Source of the DNA: Gemmatimonadota bacterium
Lineage (GTDB): Bacteria; Gemmatimonadota; Gemmatimonadetes; Longimicrobiales; Gaopeijiaceae
NCBI GenBank assembly: GCA_022822325.1
Contig: JAJEBW010000042.1
Span: forward strand, 1 to 64,000
Length of the DNA: 64,000 nt
Direction: 5' to 3'
Of this stretch, positions 43,554-51,877 are shown piece after piece (the first letter of the stretch is position 1; every line of letters begins with the position of its first letter). The notes below the pieces were generated by a model. It did no database searches. It was not told where the DNA came from and was given only the letters and a program-made list of their open reading frames with translations. The translations under genes and the position numbers were made by a program.

Positions 43554-44126
43554 TCAGAACGCCAGATACCCCCCCAGTTGCACCAGCACGATCGTCCCGT
43601 TGTCCGTCGGCTGACCCCGGTGCAGCACCACGCGGCCTCCGTAGCGGCGCCCCATCGTGAGGCTCGCGCCGAGGGTGGGGGAGAGGTCGCCGCCGTCGAA
43701 CTCCACTCCCCCCCGCACCGCCGGGCGCACCAGCCAGCTCGCGGGTCCCAGCCGCAGGGAGGCACCGAAGCGCAGCGCCGATCCCGCGAAGTCGATGCAG
43801 CGGTATTCCTCCACCATGCCATAGAGCGATGCCGGGCCGCCGACCTGTCCATTCATCGCGACGTAGCGTCCCGGACAGGCGAGGGAATTGCCGCCGACCA
43901 GACCGGCTTCGAGCATGAAGATTTCGCTCTGCGCGGCGGCTTGGGGCGCCGTGGCCCGGGGACGGCCTTCGCCGTGCGGCCGCAGCGGCCCGTTCTGAGC
44001 GTGGGCGGTTGGGGCAAGCGCCAGCAGCGGAAGAACAAGCGCCAGCAGCGGGGGAAGGACAAGCGCCAGCGGGAGCGGAACGAACGCCGGGCGGAATCCG
44101 GAGCCAAAACGGATTCGGGATTTCAT
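43554..44126 (-). CDS. Small outer-membrane beta-barrel-like protein
   Basis: 190 residues with a signal peptide (hydrophobic VPLPLALVLPPLLALVLPLLALAP, cut near AHAQ) and a strand-rich mature region: ALRFGASLRLGPASWLVRPAVRGGVEF, then LSPTLGASLTMGRRYGGRV, ending in IVLVQLGGYLAF, a C-terminal strand with a terminal Phe as needed for outer-membrane insertion. A Cys pair lies in LACPG and YRCIDF. The DNA for the signal region contains short imperfect repeats (AGCGCCAGC). The ATG at 44126 has GGAGAG seven bases upstream. It converges with the TonB receptor gene. Function unknown. Confidence 0.62.
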   Translation of the reverse strand: MKSRIRFGSGFRPAFVPLPLALVLPPLLALVLPLLALAPTAHAQNGPLRPHGEGRPRATAPQAAAQSEIFMLEAGLVGGNSLACPGRYVAMNGQVGGPASLYGMVEEYRCIDFAGSALRFGASLRLGPASWLVRPAVRGGVEFDGGDLSPTLGASLTMGRRYGGRVVLHRGQPTDNGTIVLVQLGGYLAF

Positions 44127-44181
44127 CGTGATTCTCTCCATGGGATTGCGCGTCTTCCAGTGCGTTGGGATGTCGGTCCGG

Positions 44182-45282
44182 TCACCGTCCGAAGAGCCGT
44201 CCCAGCGCCTCCCGCTCCGCGGCCACCACCCCCCGTTCGGTCACCAGCGCGGTCACCAGCCGGCGCGGCGTCAGGTCGAAGGCGTAGTTCGCCGCGCGGG
44301 TTCCCTCCGGCACGATCCGCACCGACCGCTCCACACCGTCTTCGTCCACTCCCCGCACCCGCGTGATCTCGTCCGGGTCGCGCTCCTCGATCGGGATCTC
44401 GCGGCCGTCCTCGATCGTCCAGTCGATGCTCGGGCCCGGAGCGGCCACGTGGAAGGGAACGTCGTTGTCGCGCGCGGCCAGCGCCAGCGGATAGGTCCCC
44501 ACCTTGTTCGCCACGTCTCCCGCCGCGGTGGTGCGGTCGGTCCCCACGATCACCAGATCGACCCGGCCCCGGCTGAGCAGATGGCCCGCCGCGCCGTCGG
44601 AGACGAGGGTGTGCGGAATGCCGTGCTGGCCCAGCTCCCAGGCGGTGAGTCCGGCGCCCTGGAGCCGCGGCCGGGTCTCGCGCACCCAGATGTGAAGGCG
44701 CATTCCGGCATCGTGGGCACGGTACATCGGCGCGGTCGCGGTCCCCCAGTCCACCGTGGCCAGCCAGCCCGCATTGCAGTGCGTCATGACGTTGAGGGGA
44801 CGGCCGGAACCGCCCACGCCATCGCCCGCGCGCGCCGCAACGCTGCGAAAGAGACGGAGGCCGTGGCCGCCGATGGCGCGGTTGCCGCGAACATCGTCGT
44901 CGCAGAGCCGGGCCGCGAAATCGAAGGCGGCGGCCGCGCGTTCGGCGGGGGTGAGCGCACGGAGAAGGGTGGCCGCGCCGTCCAGCGCCCAGCGCAGATT
45001 GACCGCGGTGGGGCGGGTGGCCGAGAGGGTGCGGATGGCGGCCGCGAGGGAGGCGTCCGAAGGCTCGGACCGCATGGCCAGCGCAACTCCGTAGGCGGCG
45101 GTCGCCCCGATCAGGGGAGCGCCCCGCACGACCATCTCGCGGATTGCGCGGGCCGCGTCGCCGGGTGTGGCGAGGGCGACCGTCTCGAAGCGGTGCGGAA
45201 GGAGCGTCTGGTCGATGACGCGCACCTCCGGCGGATCGCCCCGGGTGAAGATTGCGCGGTAGTGGGTGCCTGCGATGTTCAT
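44182..45282 (-). CDS. mtnA: S-methyl-5-thioribose-1-phosphate isomerase
   Basis: 366 residues of the eIF2B-like aldose-ketose isomerase family. Diagnostic motifs: VIDQTLLPH near the N-terminus, MVVRGAPLIGATAAYG, THCNAGWLATVDWGTA with the catalytic Cys, TRPRLQGAGLTAWEL and GTDRTTAAGDVANKVGTYPLA with the catalytic Asp. MtnA converts methylthioribose-1-phosphate to methylthioribulose-1-phosphate in methionine salvage. Other salvage genes are not nearby. The start ATG at 45282 lacks a clear ribosome-binding site but matches the usual N-terminus of the family. Confidence 0.93.
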   Translation of the reverse strand: MNIAGTHYRAIFTRGDPPEVRVIDQTLLPHRFETVALATPGDAARAIREMVVRGAPLIGATAAYGVALAMRSEPSDASLAAAIRTLSATRPTAVNLRWALDGAATLLRALTPAERAAAAFDFAARLCDDDVRGNRAIGGHGLRLFRSVAARAGDGVGGSGRPLNVMTHCNAGWLATVDWGTATAPMYRAHDAGMRLHIWVRETRPRLQGAGLTAWELGQHGIPHTLVSDGAAGHLLSRGRVDLVIVGTDRTTAAGDVANKVGTYPLALAARDNDVPFHVAAPGPSIDWTIEDGREIPIEERDPDEITRVRGVDEDGVERSVRIVPEGTRAANYAFDLTPRRLVTALVTERGVVAAEREALGRLFGR

Positions 45283-45522
45283 GGCGGAATCGCTCGTTGG
45301 CGGGCTCGCGCCGACCCTGCGCGCGGGACGTGGTCGGCGACCGGCGCCGGATGCGGGAGTCGAGGGCCGGGAAAAGCGCTGCGACAGGACAAGGTTGCGA
45401 CGCCGCGGCGGGCCCGGCGATACTATCGCGTGCTTTCATCTCCCTGGGATCCTGGCCCCAAGCTACGGGCATCCTCAAGGGAAGGCCAAGTCGGAGGAAC
45501 GGCCCTGCCGGAGGCGCCGCCC

Positions 45523-45882
45523 ATGACCGCAGGACAGATTTTCTCAACGCCGATCACGCGCTCGCGGGTTGCCGAGCTGGCCGATGCCTGGGAGAGCGAC
45601 TGGATCAAGGCGGTAGTGGACGTCGCCCAGGGGGTGATGGCGATCGGGGGGGATCTGCACGCCGACGACGAGGCACTGCTGCTGGCGCGCGGCTCCCGCC
45701 AGGAGGACCTGTGGGGCATCAACCTCTATCCGGGCGAAGACGGCCCCGGCTGGATCGAGTTCGATGCGATGATCAACATTCGTCCCAGAGACGGAAATCG
45801 CTCGCGCGGAGTGGACGATCCGGAGCGCCGCGCGCAAATCCGCCGGGTGGTGGAGTCGCTCGTGGTCGCCGGGGAGGAGTGA
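45523..45882 (+). CDS. DUF5674 family protein
   Basis: 119 residues with the DUF5674 pattern: ELADAWESDWIKAVVDVAQGVMAIGGDLHADDEALLLARGSRQEDLWGINLYP, FDAMINIRP and DPERRAQIRRVVESLV. These parts match the conserved family core (IGGELHAD-like, LWG-x-N). GGAGG lies eight bases upstream of the ATG at 45523. The next gene, only 12 bases downstream, encodes another conserved small protein, so the two are likely an operon. No catalytic function is known for the family. Confidence 0.78.
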   Translation: MTAGQIFSTPITRSRVAELADAWESDWIKAVVDVAQGVMAIGGDLHADDEALLLARGSRQEDLWGINLYPGEDGPGWIEFDAMINIRPRDGNRSRGVDDPERRAQIRRVVESLVVAGEE

Positions 45883-45894
45883 AGGACAACGCGC

Positions 45895-46257
45895 ATGGGA
45901 AGGGTCTTCCACAGGAAACTGGCCGGGGGCCGCTGGTTCGAGCTCGATCTGGTGGAGCAGCTCGGGAATGTGGGCAGCGAGGTCGAACGCACCATCCGCG
46001 CGCACCGTGCGGGCAACGTTCAGCGATTCGAGTCGGCGCTCGCCCGCGCTCTGGAACTCTTCGACCTGACCACCTCCGATCCGCGCTGGCACGGCCCCCG
46101 CTGCCAGGAGATCCGCCGCGCCCGCGAAGAGTTCTGCCGCCTCTTCTTCGACCCGGACGTCCCCGAGGGCTCGGCGGAGGGGCTGCAACGGTACTTTCTC
46201 GGCTTCGCGCTGGCCGCCCGCGCGCGGCACTACCGGCGGACCGGGCCGGGGAGCTGA
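45895..46257 (+). CDS. Conserved small cytosolic protein linked to DUF5674
   Basis: 120 residues, mostly helical, with DLVEQLGNVGSEVERTIRAHRAGN, SALARALELFDLTTSDPRWHG, EIRRAREEFCRLFF and QRYFLGFALAARARHY. Similar proteins are known in bacteria and archaea as uncharacterised; one Cys in the AREEFC motif is conserved in what I recall of the family. AAGGA is eight bases upstream of the ATG at 45895. The close spacing with the DUF5674 gene suggests the two work together. Confidence 0.65.
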   Translation: MGRVFHRKLAGGRWFELDLVEQLGNVGSEVERTIRAHRAGNVQRFESALARALELFDLTTSDPRWHGPRCQEIRRAREEFCRLFFDPDVPEGSAEGLQRYFLGFALAARARHYRRTGPGS

Positions 46258-46311
46258 ATCCGGGTTGCGCCTGAGCCGCGGCGATCGGCCGCAGCCTTCC
46301 ATGTTCTGATG

Positions 46312-47775
46312 TCACCCGAAAAACACCTCCCCCACCTCGTCCGGGGGCGGCTTCGTCGCCAGGCTGACCGTCACCAGCAGCGCCAGCGAGACCGCAGGTC
46401 CCACCAGCGCCGGCCACAGCCCCGCAATCCAGTTGTCGAAGGTGCCGTGTTCGAGCCAGCCGAGCCAATACCAGATCACGCAGGTCGCCGCCCCTCCGAG
46501 CATCGCGGCCAGGGCGCCCGTTCGCGTCGCGCGGGGCCACCACAGTCCCAGCAGCAGCGGAAAGGTGAAGGCCGACGCCATCAGGCTGAAGGACATCGTC
46601 ACGATGAAGAGGATCGAGGCGGGCGGATTCACCGCCACGACCATCGCCCCCGCGCCGATCCCCAGCGTCATCCAGCGGGCCAGCCGCACACCCGATTCCT
46701 GCGTGACTTCGCCCCTGGACAGCGGCGCCACCACATTCTCCACCACCAGCGAGCTCGCCAGGAGCAGCACCGAGTCGATCGTGGACATCGTCGCGCCCAG
46801 CACCGCCGCCACCAGCAATCCCCCGAAGAGCGGATGCAGAAGGAGCTGCACGAGGGTCGGCAGCGCGAGATCGGTCTGTTCGAGATCGGGCAGAAGCACC
46901 CCCGAGGCGATCGCGATCAGCGTCGAGCCGATGAAGATGAAGGACGAGAAGGCGATCGAGAAGACAAGCGCGCGCCGGAGCGTCCCCCGGTCCTTCGGAA
47001 TGAGAAAGCGCGTGACCGCCGCCGGCGCCCCGCCGATCTGGAAGAACCCCCAGACCAGGAAGGACGACACCACCCAGACCGCCGGCATTCCTCCCAGGAA
47101 GGAGATTCCGTCGGGGTTGAACTCGGCGTAGCGCAGGTGCATCTCGGAGAAGCCGCCCGCCGCCCCCACCGCCACCGGCGCCAGAACCGCGAAGCCGACG
47201 ATCATGATCGAGCCCTGGATGAGGTCGGTCCAGGCGACCGCGTGCATTCCCCCGATCACGGTGTAGAGGATGACGATTCCTCCGAATGCGAAGAGCGCCG
47301 GCAGATACGGAATCCCGATCAGCACCTCGAAGAGATTGCCCGCCGCCTTGAGCTGCGCCGCGATCAGCGGAACGAAGGCCGTCAGCATGAGTCCGGTCGC
47401 CGTCGTCGCCACCGCCATGCCCGGGTAGCGCGCCTGAAAGACGTCCACGATCGTCGTGCAGCGGATCCGCGACGCCAGCCGCCGCAGCCGTTCGCCGATC
47501 AGGATGTAGGTGAACCAGGCCGCAGCCGCCGACGACACCCCCGCCGGAGCGAAGTTGTAGCCGAGTTCGCGCTCCGTTCCGACCGCGCCCATGTAGGAGC
47601 TGCCGCTCATCTGGGTCGCTGAATAGGAAAAGCCGAGGGTGGCCGGGCCGAGGTCGCCGCGCGCAAGGAAGAACTGGCGGCGCGAGCGGTTGCGCCGGTT
47701 GAACCAGAGGCCGAGCCCCATGAGGCCCAGGAAGTAGAAGACGAGGACGAGGGTGTAGACGAGGGTCGTGGACAT
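46312..47775 (-). CDS. Sodium:solute symporter (SSS family)
   Basis: 487 residues with about 13 transmembrane helices. RSRRQFFLARGDLGPATLGFSYSATQMSG in the first loop and helix, the IGGMHAVAWTDLIQGSIM segment and VLGATMSTIDSVLLLASSLVVENV carry the sodium-binding and family motifs. It should import an organic solute with sodium. It is the third gene of a coupled group after the dipeptidase and a small membrane protein, so a dipeptide-derived amino acid is a plausible substrate. The ATG at 47775 has GGAGGG about ten bases upstream; an upstream ATG at 47814 is possible. Confidence 0.87.
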   Translation of the reverse strand: MSTTLVYTLVLVFYFLGLMGLGLWFNRRNRSRRQFFLARGDLGPATLGFSYSATQMSGSSYMGAVGTERELGYNFAPAGVSSAAAAWFTYILIGERLRRLASRIRCTTIVDVFQARYPGMAVATTATGLMLTAFVPLIAAQLKAAGNLFEVLIGIPYLPALFAFGGIVILYTVIGGMHAVAWTDLIQGSIMIVGFAVLAPVAVGAAGGFSEMHLRYAEFNPDGISFLGGMPAVWVVSSFLVWGFFQIGGAPAAVTRFLIPKDRGTLRRALVFSIAFSSFIFIGSTLIAIASGVLLPDLEQTDLALPTLVQLLLHPLFGGLLVAAVLGATMSTIDSVLLLASSLVVENVVAPLSRGEVTQESGVRLARWMTLGIGAGAMVVAVNPPASILFIVTMSFSLMASAFTFPLLLGLWWPRATRTGALAAMLGGAATCVIWYWLGWLEHGTFDNWIAGLWPALVGPAVSLALLVTVSLATKPPPDEVGEVFFG

Positions 47776-47794
47776 CGCGTGCGGTCCCTCCCCG

Positions 47795-48067
47795 TCAGCG
47801 CCCGGTGCGGGCATGAAGGAGAGCCGCGCCGATCACATAGGCGTATCCGCCGTAGAGAACCACCCAGACGCCCCAGTCGAGGTTGCCCGGACCCGCCGGC
47901 CACTCCGCCAGCAACCCGACGCTCCCGCCCACGAGAAAGACCGCCATCAGGATCATCGAGACGACCGGAGCGCGAGGGGCATCGTCTCCGACCGGGTCCG
48001 ACCCGGCCGCATGCACACGCCGGCGACCCTCGTTCCCCGCACCGCGCCCTCCCGTCCCCCCGCTCAC
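47795..48067 (-). CDS. Small two-helix membrane protein between dipeptidase and symporter genes
   Basis: 90 residues starting at GTG 48067, which overlaps the dipeptidase stop as GTGA. After a polar Gly/Arg-rich segment of about 35 residues come two hydrophobic helices (VVSMILMAVFLVGGSVGLLAEW and GVWVVLYGGYAYVIGAALLHA). The symporter gene begins 19 bases downstream. Small helical subunits beside SSS symporters are known (YjcH with ActP, YhdT with PanF), so an accessory role is likely by analogy, although I see no sequence match with those families. The tight spacing on both sides supports the gene. Confidence 0.6.
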   Translation of the reverse strand: MSGGTGGRGAGNEGRRRVHAAGSDPVGDDAPRAPVVSMILMAVFLVGGSVGLLAEWPAGPGNLDWGVWVVLYGGYAYVIGAALLHARTGR

Positions 48068-49371
48068 TGCCACGCCTCCTTCAGCACCCGCATGATGTTC
48101 TCCCCCATCGCCTTCGCGATGTCCTCGTCGCCGTAACCCCGCCCCACCAGCCAGCGCAGAATGTTCTTCGATCCCTCGGTCGGGTTCTCGACTCCGCGCA
48201 CGTAGTCCACCGGAATGTGCGTGGGCGGTTCGTGCCTGGCCGGTTCGCCTTCGCGCGAAGCCTCCCTGTCCGAAGCCTCCTTGCCCGGAGCGTCTTCCGC
48301 CGCGCCCACCCGCGCATCCCCCTCCCCCGCGTCCTGCGTCTCCTCGATCGACAGCGCCGCCGCGTACACCTTGTGCAACCCGACATGATCGCCGTACAGC
48401 GTGTCCGGCCCGAAGGCGACATGATCGATCCCGACCAGCTCCTTCACATACTCGAAGTGGTCCATGAAGGACTCGATGCCGTGCCGCAGATGGGCCGGCG
48501 AAACGGTCGTGTGCGGCGCCGCCTCGATCCCGATCACCCCGCCCCTGTCCGCCACCGCGCGAATCACATGGTCCGGCGCCAACCGCCTGATGTTCCAGAG
48601 TCCCCGCGCGCCGGTGTGGGTCAGGAAGATCGGATGGCGGCTCGCCCGCACCGTGTCGAGCGTCGTCTGGTCGCTTGCGTGCGCGCAGTCGATCGCAAGT
48701 CCCACGTCGTTCATCCGCTGCACCGCTTTGGCCCCGAACGAGGTCAGCCCCCCGTCGCGCATCTCCTTCAGCCCCGTGCCCAGCGCATTCGATTCGCTGT
48801 AGGTGATCCCCAGCACGCGCAGCCCGATCCCGTAGAGAATCTCGATCCGGTCGAGCTCGTTTTCGATCATCGCGGCTCCCTCCTGCGCGGCCACGAGCGC
48901 GATCCGCCCCTCCCGCTTCGCCCGGTAGATGTCGTCGACGCCCTCGCATTTCACGATGAAGTCCTGGTGCGCAAGGTCGCAGAAGCGCATCCCCATGTCG
49001 TAGATGACGTCGTCCCACTTCCACCCGTTCTTCGACGTAATGCAGGCGGCGCCGTCCAGAAAGTTGTCGAAGACGCAGTCCCACCAGGAGTTGGCGAGCG
49101 CCTCGTAGGCGGTGTGCACGCGTCCCTCGGAGTCGTAGGCGCGCATCTGGTCGGCGCGCGCGGGAAAGAGGTGGGGGTGCTCGTGCAGCGAAATCATCAG
49201 GATCCGCTCCGCGAGCTCCGCGGCGCGGGCCTCCCCGGCCGGGTCGAGCGGCACGATGTACGGCTCGAAGAGGGACTCGCCCTCGATCAGGTCGTATTCG
49301 GTGAAGTCGCGGTTATGGCGGACGTACTGGTACGAGCGGTAGCCGGAATGGGGACGGCGGCGGACGGCCAA
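48064..49371 (-). CDS. Membrane dipeptidase (peptidase M19)
   Basis: 435 residues of the M19 renal dipeptidase family in its bacterial YRSYQY subgroup: GYRSYQYVRHNRDF at the start, ISLHEHPH with the metal-binding His, AAQEGAAMIEN with the bridging Glu, LGITYSESNALG, GLAIDCAHAS with the next His, and FLTHTGARGLWN. It hydrolyses dipeptides. The start is TTG at 49371 with GGAG eight bases upstream, just before the conserved N-terminal motif; the longer ATG frame from 49617 adds only low-complexity sequence. A charged insertion of about 40 residues (near 343-385) precedes the conserved VDYVRGVENPTEG. No signal peptide is evident. Confidence 0.86.
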   Translation of the reverse strand: MAVRRRPHSGYRSYQYVRHNRDFTEYDLIEGESLFEPYIVPLDPAGEARAAELAERILMISLHEHPHLFPARADQMRAYDSEGRVHTAYEALANSWWDCVFDNFLDGAACITSKNGWKWDDVIYDMGMRFCDLAHQDFIVKCEGVDDIYRAKREGRIALVAAQEGAAMIENELDRIEILYGIGLRVLGITYSESNALGTGLKEMRDGGLTSFGAKAVQRMNDVGLAIDCAHASDQTTLDTVRASRHPIFLTHTGARGLWNIRRLAPDHVIRAVADRGGVIGIEAAPHTTVSPAHLRHGIESFMDHFEYVKELVGIDHVAFGPDTLYGDHVGLHKVYAAALSIEETQDAGEGDARVGAAEDAPGKEASDREASREGEPARHEPPTHIPVDYVRGVENPTEGSKNILRWLVGRGYGDEDIAKAMGENIMRVLKEAWQ

Positions 49372-49826
49372 GGCGAAGGCTCCGGTTCGGGGGGACGGCG
49401 GGGCCGCGGCAAGTTCGGTCGGCGCGGACTCGGTCGGCGCGGACCTGGTCGTTGCGGACGCGGCCGGAAAACGGGCGAACCATGCGAAGGGAATGGCCGG
49501 AATCCGGTTGCGCAAGGGTGCGTCGGCGGGCGCCCTGGGGGTTTGAATCGGGGGACGGAAGACGGCCGCACCGACCCGGCCGCCTTTGCCGGCCCCGAGC
49601 CTGCGACCACCCCACATGGCGAGCCTGCGGCGCTGGCCGCGGGGCGACCACGCGCTTCGTTGCGGCAGGGCGGATCGCGCAGAGTCCGGGGCGTCCGGTG
49701 CGCTGCCGCCGGAACCCGGCCCGGCGCGGCTCGCAATCCGATGCCATTATCTTCCAATGTCGCCAGCGCGGCCTTCCTCGTTCTCTCCGAATGTTCCCGC
49801 GCCACCCGCGAACGTCCGATTCCCAC
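49372..49826. other. 455-base divergent intergenic region
   Basis: Lies between the dipeptidase gene (minus) and the sterol-desaturase-like gene (plus). Reading frames crossing it are compositional shadows without recognisable domains. The least GC-rich stretch, ATGCCATTATCTTCCAATG near 49741-49759, is the best place for a promoter of the plus-strand operon, but no clear -35/-10 pair can be assigned. Confidence 0.4.
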
Positions 49827-50744
49827 ATGCCCGAATCCCTCCTCGCCTCCAAGTCCCTCCTCGCCGGCGGCGCCCTCGCGGTCCTCTGGCTGCTCGAAGG
49901 GCTCGTCCCCATGTTCGAGGGCCGCCGCGAGCGCCTCCGCCACGACGGCGCAAACCTCGCAATCGGGATCGTCAACGCCGCCCTCGCCGCGCTCCTCTTC
50001 GCCGGCGCCACCCTGATCGTCGCCGAATGGGCCCGCGCCCACTCCTTCGGCATCCTCCGCTGGCTCGGCCTGACCGGCGCCTGGTCGCTCGCCGCATCTT
50101 TTCTTCTCTTCGACCTCTGGCAATACCTCTGGCACCGTCTCAACCACCAGGTCCCCTTCCTCTGGCGCTTCCACGCCGTGCACCACGCCGACCGCGAACT
50201 CAGTGCCAGCTCGGGCCTCCGCTTCCACACCGGCGAGATCGTCCTGTCCTCGGTCGCACGCCTCGCCGTCCTTCCCCTGATCGGCATGACCGTCCCCCAA
50301 CTCGTCGTCTACGAGGCGGTGCTCCTTCCCGTCATCCTCTTTCACCACAGCAACTTGCGGATTCGGGAGAGCATCGACCGCCAACTCCGCCGACTGATCG
50401 TGACGCCCTGGATGCACTGGGTTCACCACTCCGATTTCCGTCCCGAAACCGACTCCAACTTTTCCAGCGTCTTCTCCTTCTGGGACCGGATCTTCGGCAG
50501 CTTTCGCCTGGTTGCCGACCCGAGAGCGATCAATCTGGGGCTGGGCGAGATGGAGAGGCGGGAGTGGGCGACCCTTCAGGGAATGGCGACGATGCCATTT
50601 CGCAAGACCGCGGCGGGCAGGCGATCGGAAGCGGAGGAGCGCTCCGGCCGCCGGACGGGGCACAACTTGCCGGACCATTCGGCCGGGGTGCAGGAGGGGG
50701 AAGAGAGGGCGACCGCCCCCGCCCGGCCACGGTCCCGCGAATGA
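49827..50744 (+). CDS. Sterol desaturase / fatty acid hydroxylase family protein
   Basis: 305 residues, integral membrane. After two to three hydrophobic segments the histidine-box pattern for a di-iron site appears: LWHRLNHQ, FHAVHHADRE, ILFHHSNLR, and WMHWVHHSDF. Members hydroxylate or desaturate lipids. The C-terminal 70 residues are charged and low in complexity. The stop overlaps the homoserine kinase start (ATGA), an odd coupling for a lipid enzyme. No good ribosome-binding site lies before the ATG at 49827, but the helix pattern supports this start. Confidence 0.85.
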   Translation: MPESLLASKSLLAGGALAVLWLLEGLVPMFEGRRERLRHDGANLAIGIVNAALAALLFAGATLIVAEWARAHSFGILRWLGLTGAWSLAASFLLFDLWQYLWHRLNHQVPFLWRFHAVHHADRELSASSGLRFHTGEIVLSSVARLAVLPLIGMTVPQLVVYEAVLLPVILFHHSNLRIRESIDRQLRRLIVTPWMHWVHHSDFRPETDSNFSSVFSFWDRIFGSFRLVADPRAINLGLGEMERREWATLQGMATMPFRKTAAGRRSEAEERSGRRTGHNLPDHSAGVQEGEERATAPARPRSRE

Positions 50745-51877
50745 CGGCCCGCCGCCCACCCGGCCACCGGATTGCGCACGCCGCAAGCGGCAACGCGCCT
50801 GGCGCGGCCACCTCCCCGCGCGACCCGCCCGCCCATCCCCCGCCCCGCGCCGTCCGCGTCTTCGCCCCGGCCTCGATCTCCAACATCGGTCCCGGCTTCG
50901 ACATCTTCGGGCTCGCGCTGGAGCGTCCCGGCGACGAGGTGGTCGTGCGGGGCGTACCGGGGGGCGACCCCGGGATCGTCTCGGTCACGGTCACCGGCGA
51001 CGATGGCCGCGTTCCCCTGGATCCCGCGCGCAATGCGGCGGCGCTGGCGGTGCGCGGCGTCCTGGACCGCACCGGCTCCCCCGCGAGCGTCGCGGTCGAG
51101 GTCCACAAGGGAATTCCGCTGGCATCGGGGCTGGGCGGCAGCGGCGCGAGCGCGGCGGCGGGCGCGGTGGCCGCGAATGTCCTTTTGGGCCAACCGCTTG
51201 GGCGAACCGCGCTCCTCGAATGCGCCATGATCGGCGAGCACAAGGGATCGGGCGCCCACCACGCGGACAATGCCGCCCCCTCGCTGATCGGCGGCTTCGT
51301 GCTGGTGCTCCCCGGGGGATCGCCCCACGACCCCGGCGCGGCCCCCGCGACGATTCCGCCCCGGATGGTCTCGATTCCCACCCCGGACGACCTGGTGGTT
51401 GCGATCGCGCACCCGCACATCGAGGTCGAGACGCGCCGCGCCCGCGAGATCCTGGGCGGCCGCGTCGCGCTGGCGGCCGCGATCCGGCAGTGGGGCAACG
51501 CGGCCGGGATGGTGGCGGGCCTTCACCGCGGCGACTGGGCGCTGATCGCGCGCTGCCTCCACGATGCGGTGGCCGAACCGGTGCGGGCCGCGCTCGTGCC
51601 GGGATTTCGCCGGGTCCGGGCGGCGGCCGCGCGGGCGGGGGCGGTGGGGGCGGGGCTGTCGGGATCGGGGCCGACCGTCTTCGCCCTGTGCCGCGGCGAG
51701 GCGGTGGCGGAGGCGGCCGGGGCCGCCATGGCGGCCGCCTTCGGGGAGGGGGCGGGGGTGGGGGCGGATGTGGTCGTGTCGCGCGTCAACCGCGAGGGCG
51801 CACAGGTGATCGCGCCGTCCGCGCCGCCTTCCGGTTCCGGCAAGACCGGCCCTGCCGCGCGTCCTTCATGCGACTGA
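50741..51877 (+). CDS. thrB: Homoserine kinase
   Basis: 378 residues of the GHMP kinase family. VFAPASISNIGPGFDIFGLAL is the homoserine-kinase N-terminal motif, IPLASGLGGSGASAAAGA (about 125-142) the ATP-binding loop and GLSGSGPTVFAL the C-terminal motif. It phosphorylates L-homoserine for threonine synthesis. A poorly conserved N-terminal extension of about 37 residues rich in Pro and Ala precedes the domain. The ATG at 50741 overlaps the upstream stop, and the thrC start lies within the last 10 bases, so all three genes appear coupled. Confidence 0.93.
   Translation: MTARRPPGHRIAHAASGNAPGAATSPRDPPAHPPPRAVRVFAPASISNIGPGFDIFGLALERPGDEVVVRGVPGGDPGIVSVTVTGDDGRVPLDPARNAAALAVRGVLDRTGSPASVAVEVHKGIPLASGLGGSGASAAAGAVAANVLLGQPLGRTALLECAMIGEHKGSGAHHADNAAPSLIGGFVLVLPGGSPHDPGAAPATIPPRMVSIPTPDDLVVAIAHPHIEVETRRAREILGGRVALAAAIRQWGNAAGMVAGLHRGDWALIARCLHDAVAEPVRAALVPGFRRVRAAAARAGAVGAGLSGSGPTVFALCRGEAVAEAAGAAMAAAFGEGAGVGADVVVSRVNREGAQVIAPSAPPSGSGKTGPAARPSCD

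Noticed and set aside
44041-44060. AGCGCCAGC repeats as a possible CRISPR or satellite
   Set aside because: They are few, imperfect and lie in the signal-peptide coding part of the barrel gene, where Leu/Ala codons repeat naturally.
45252-46274. Plus-strand frame over the DUF5674 pair
   Set aside because: The two smaller genes in other frames match known conserved families and have better ribosome-binding sites.
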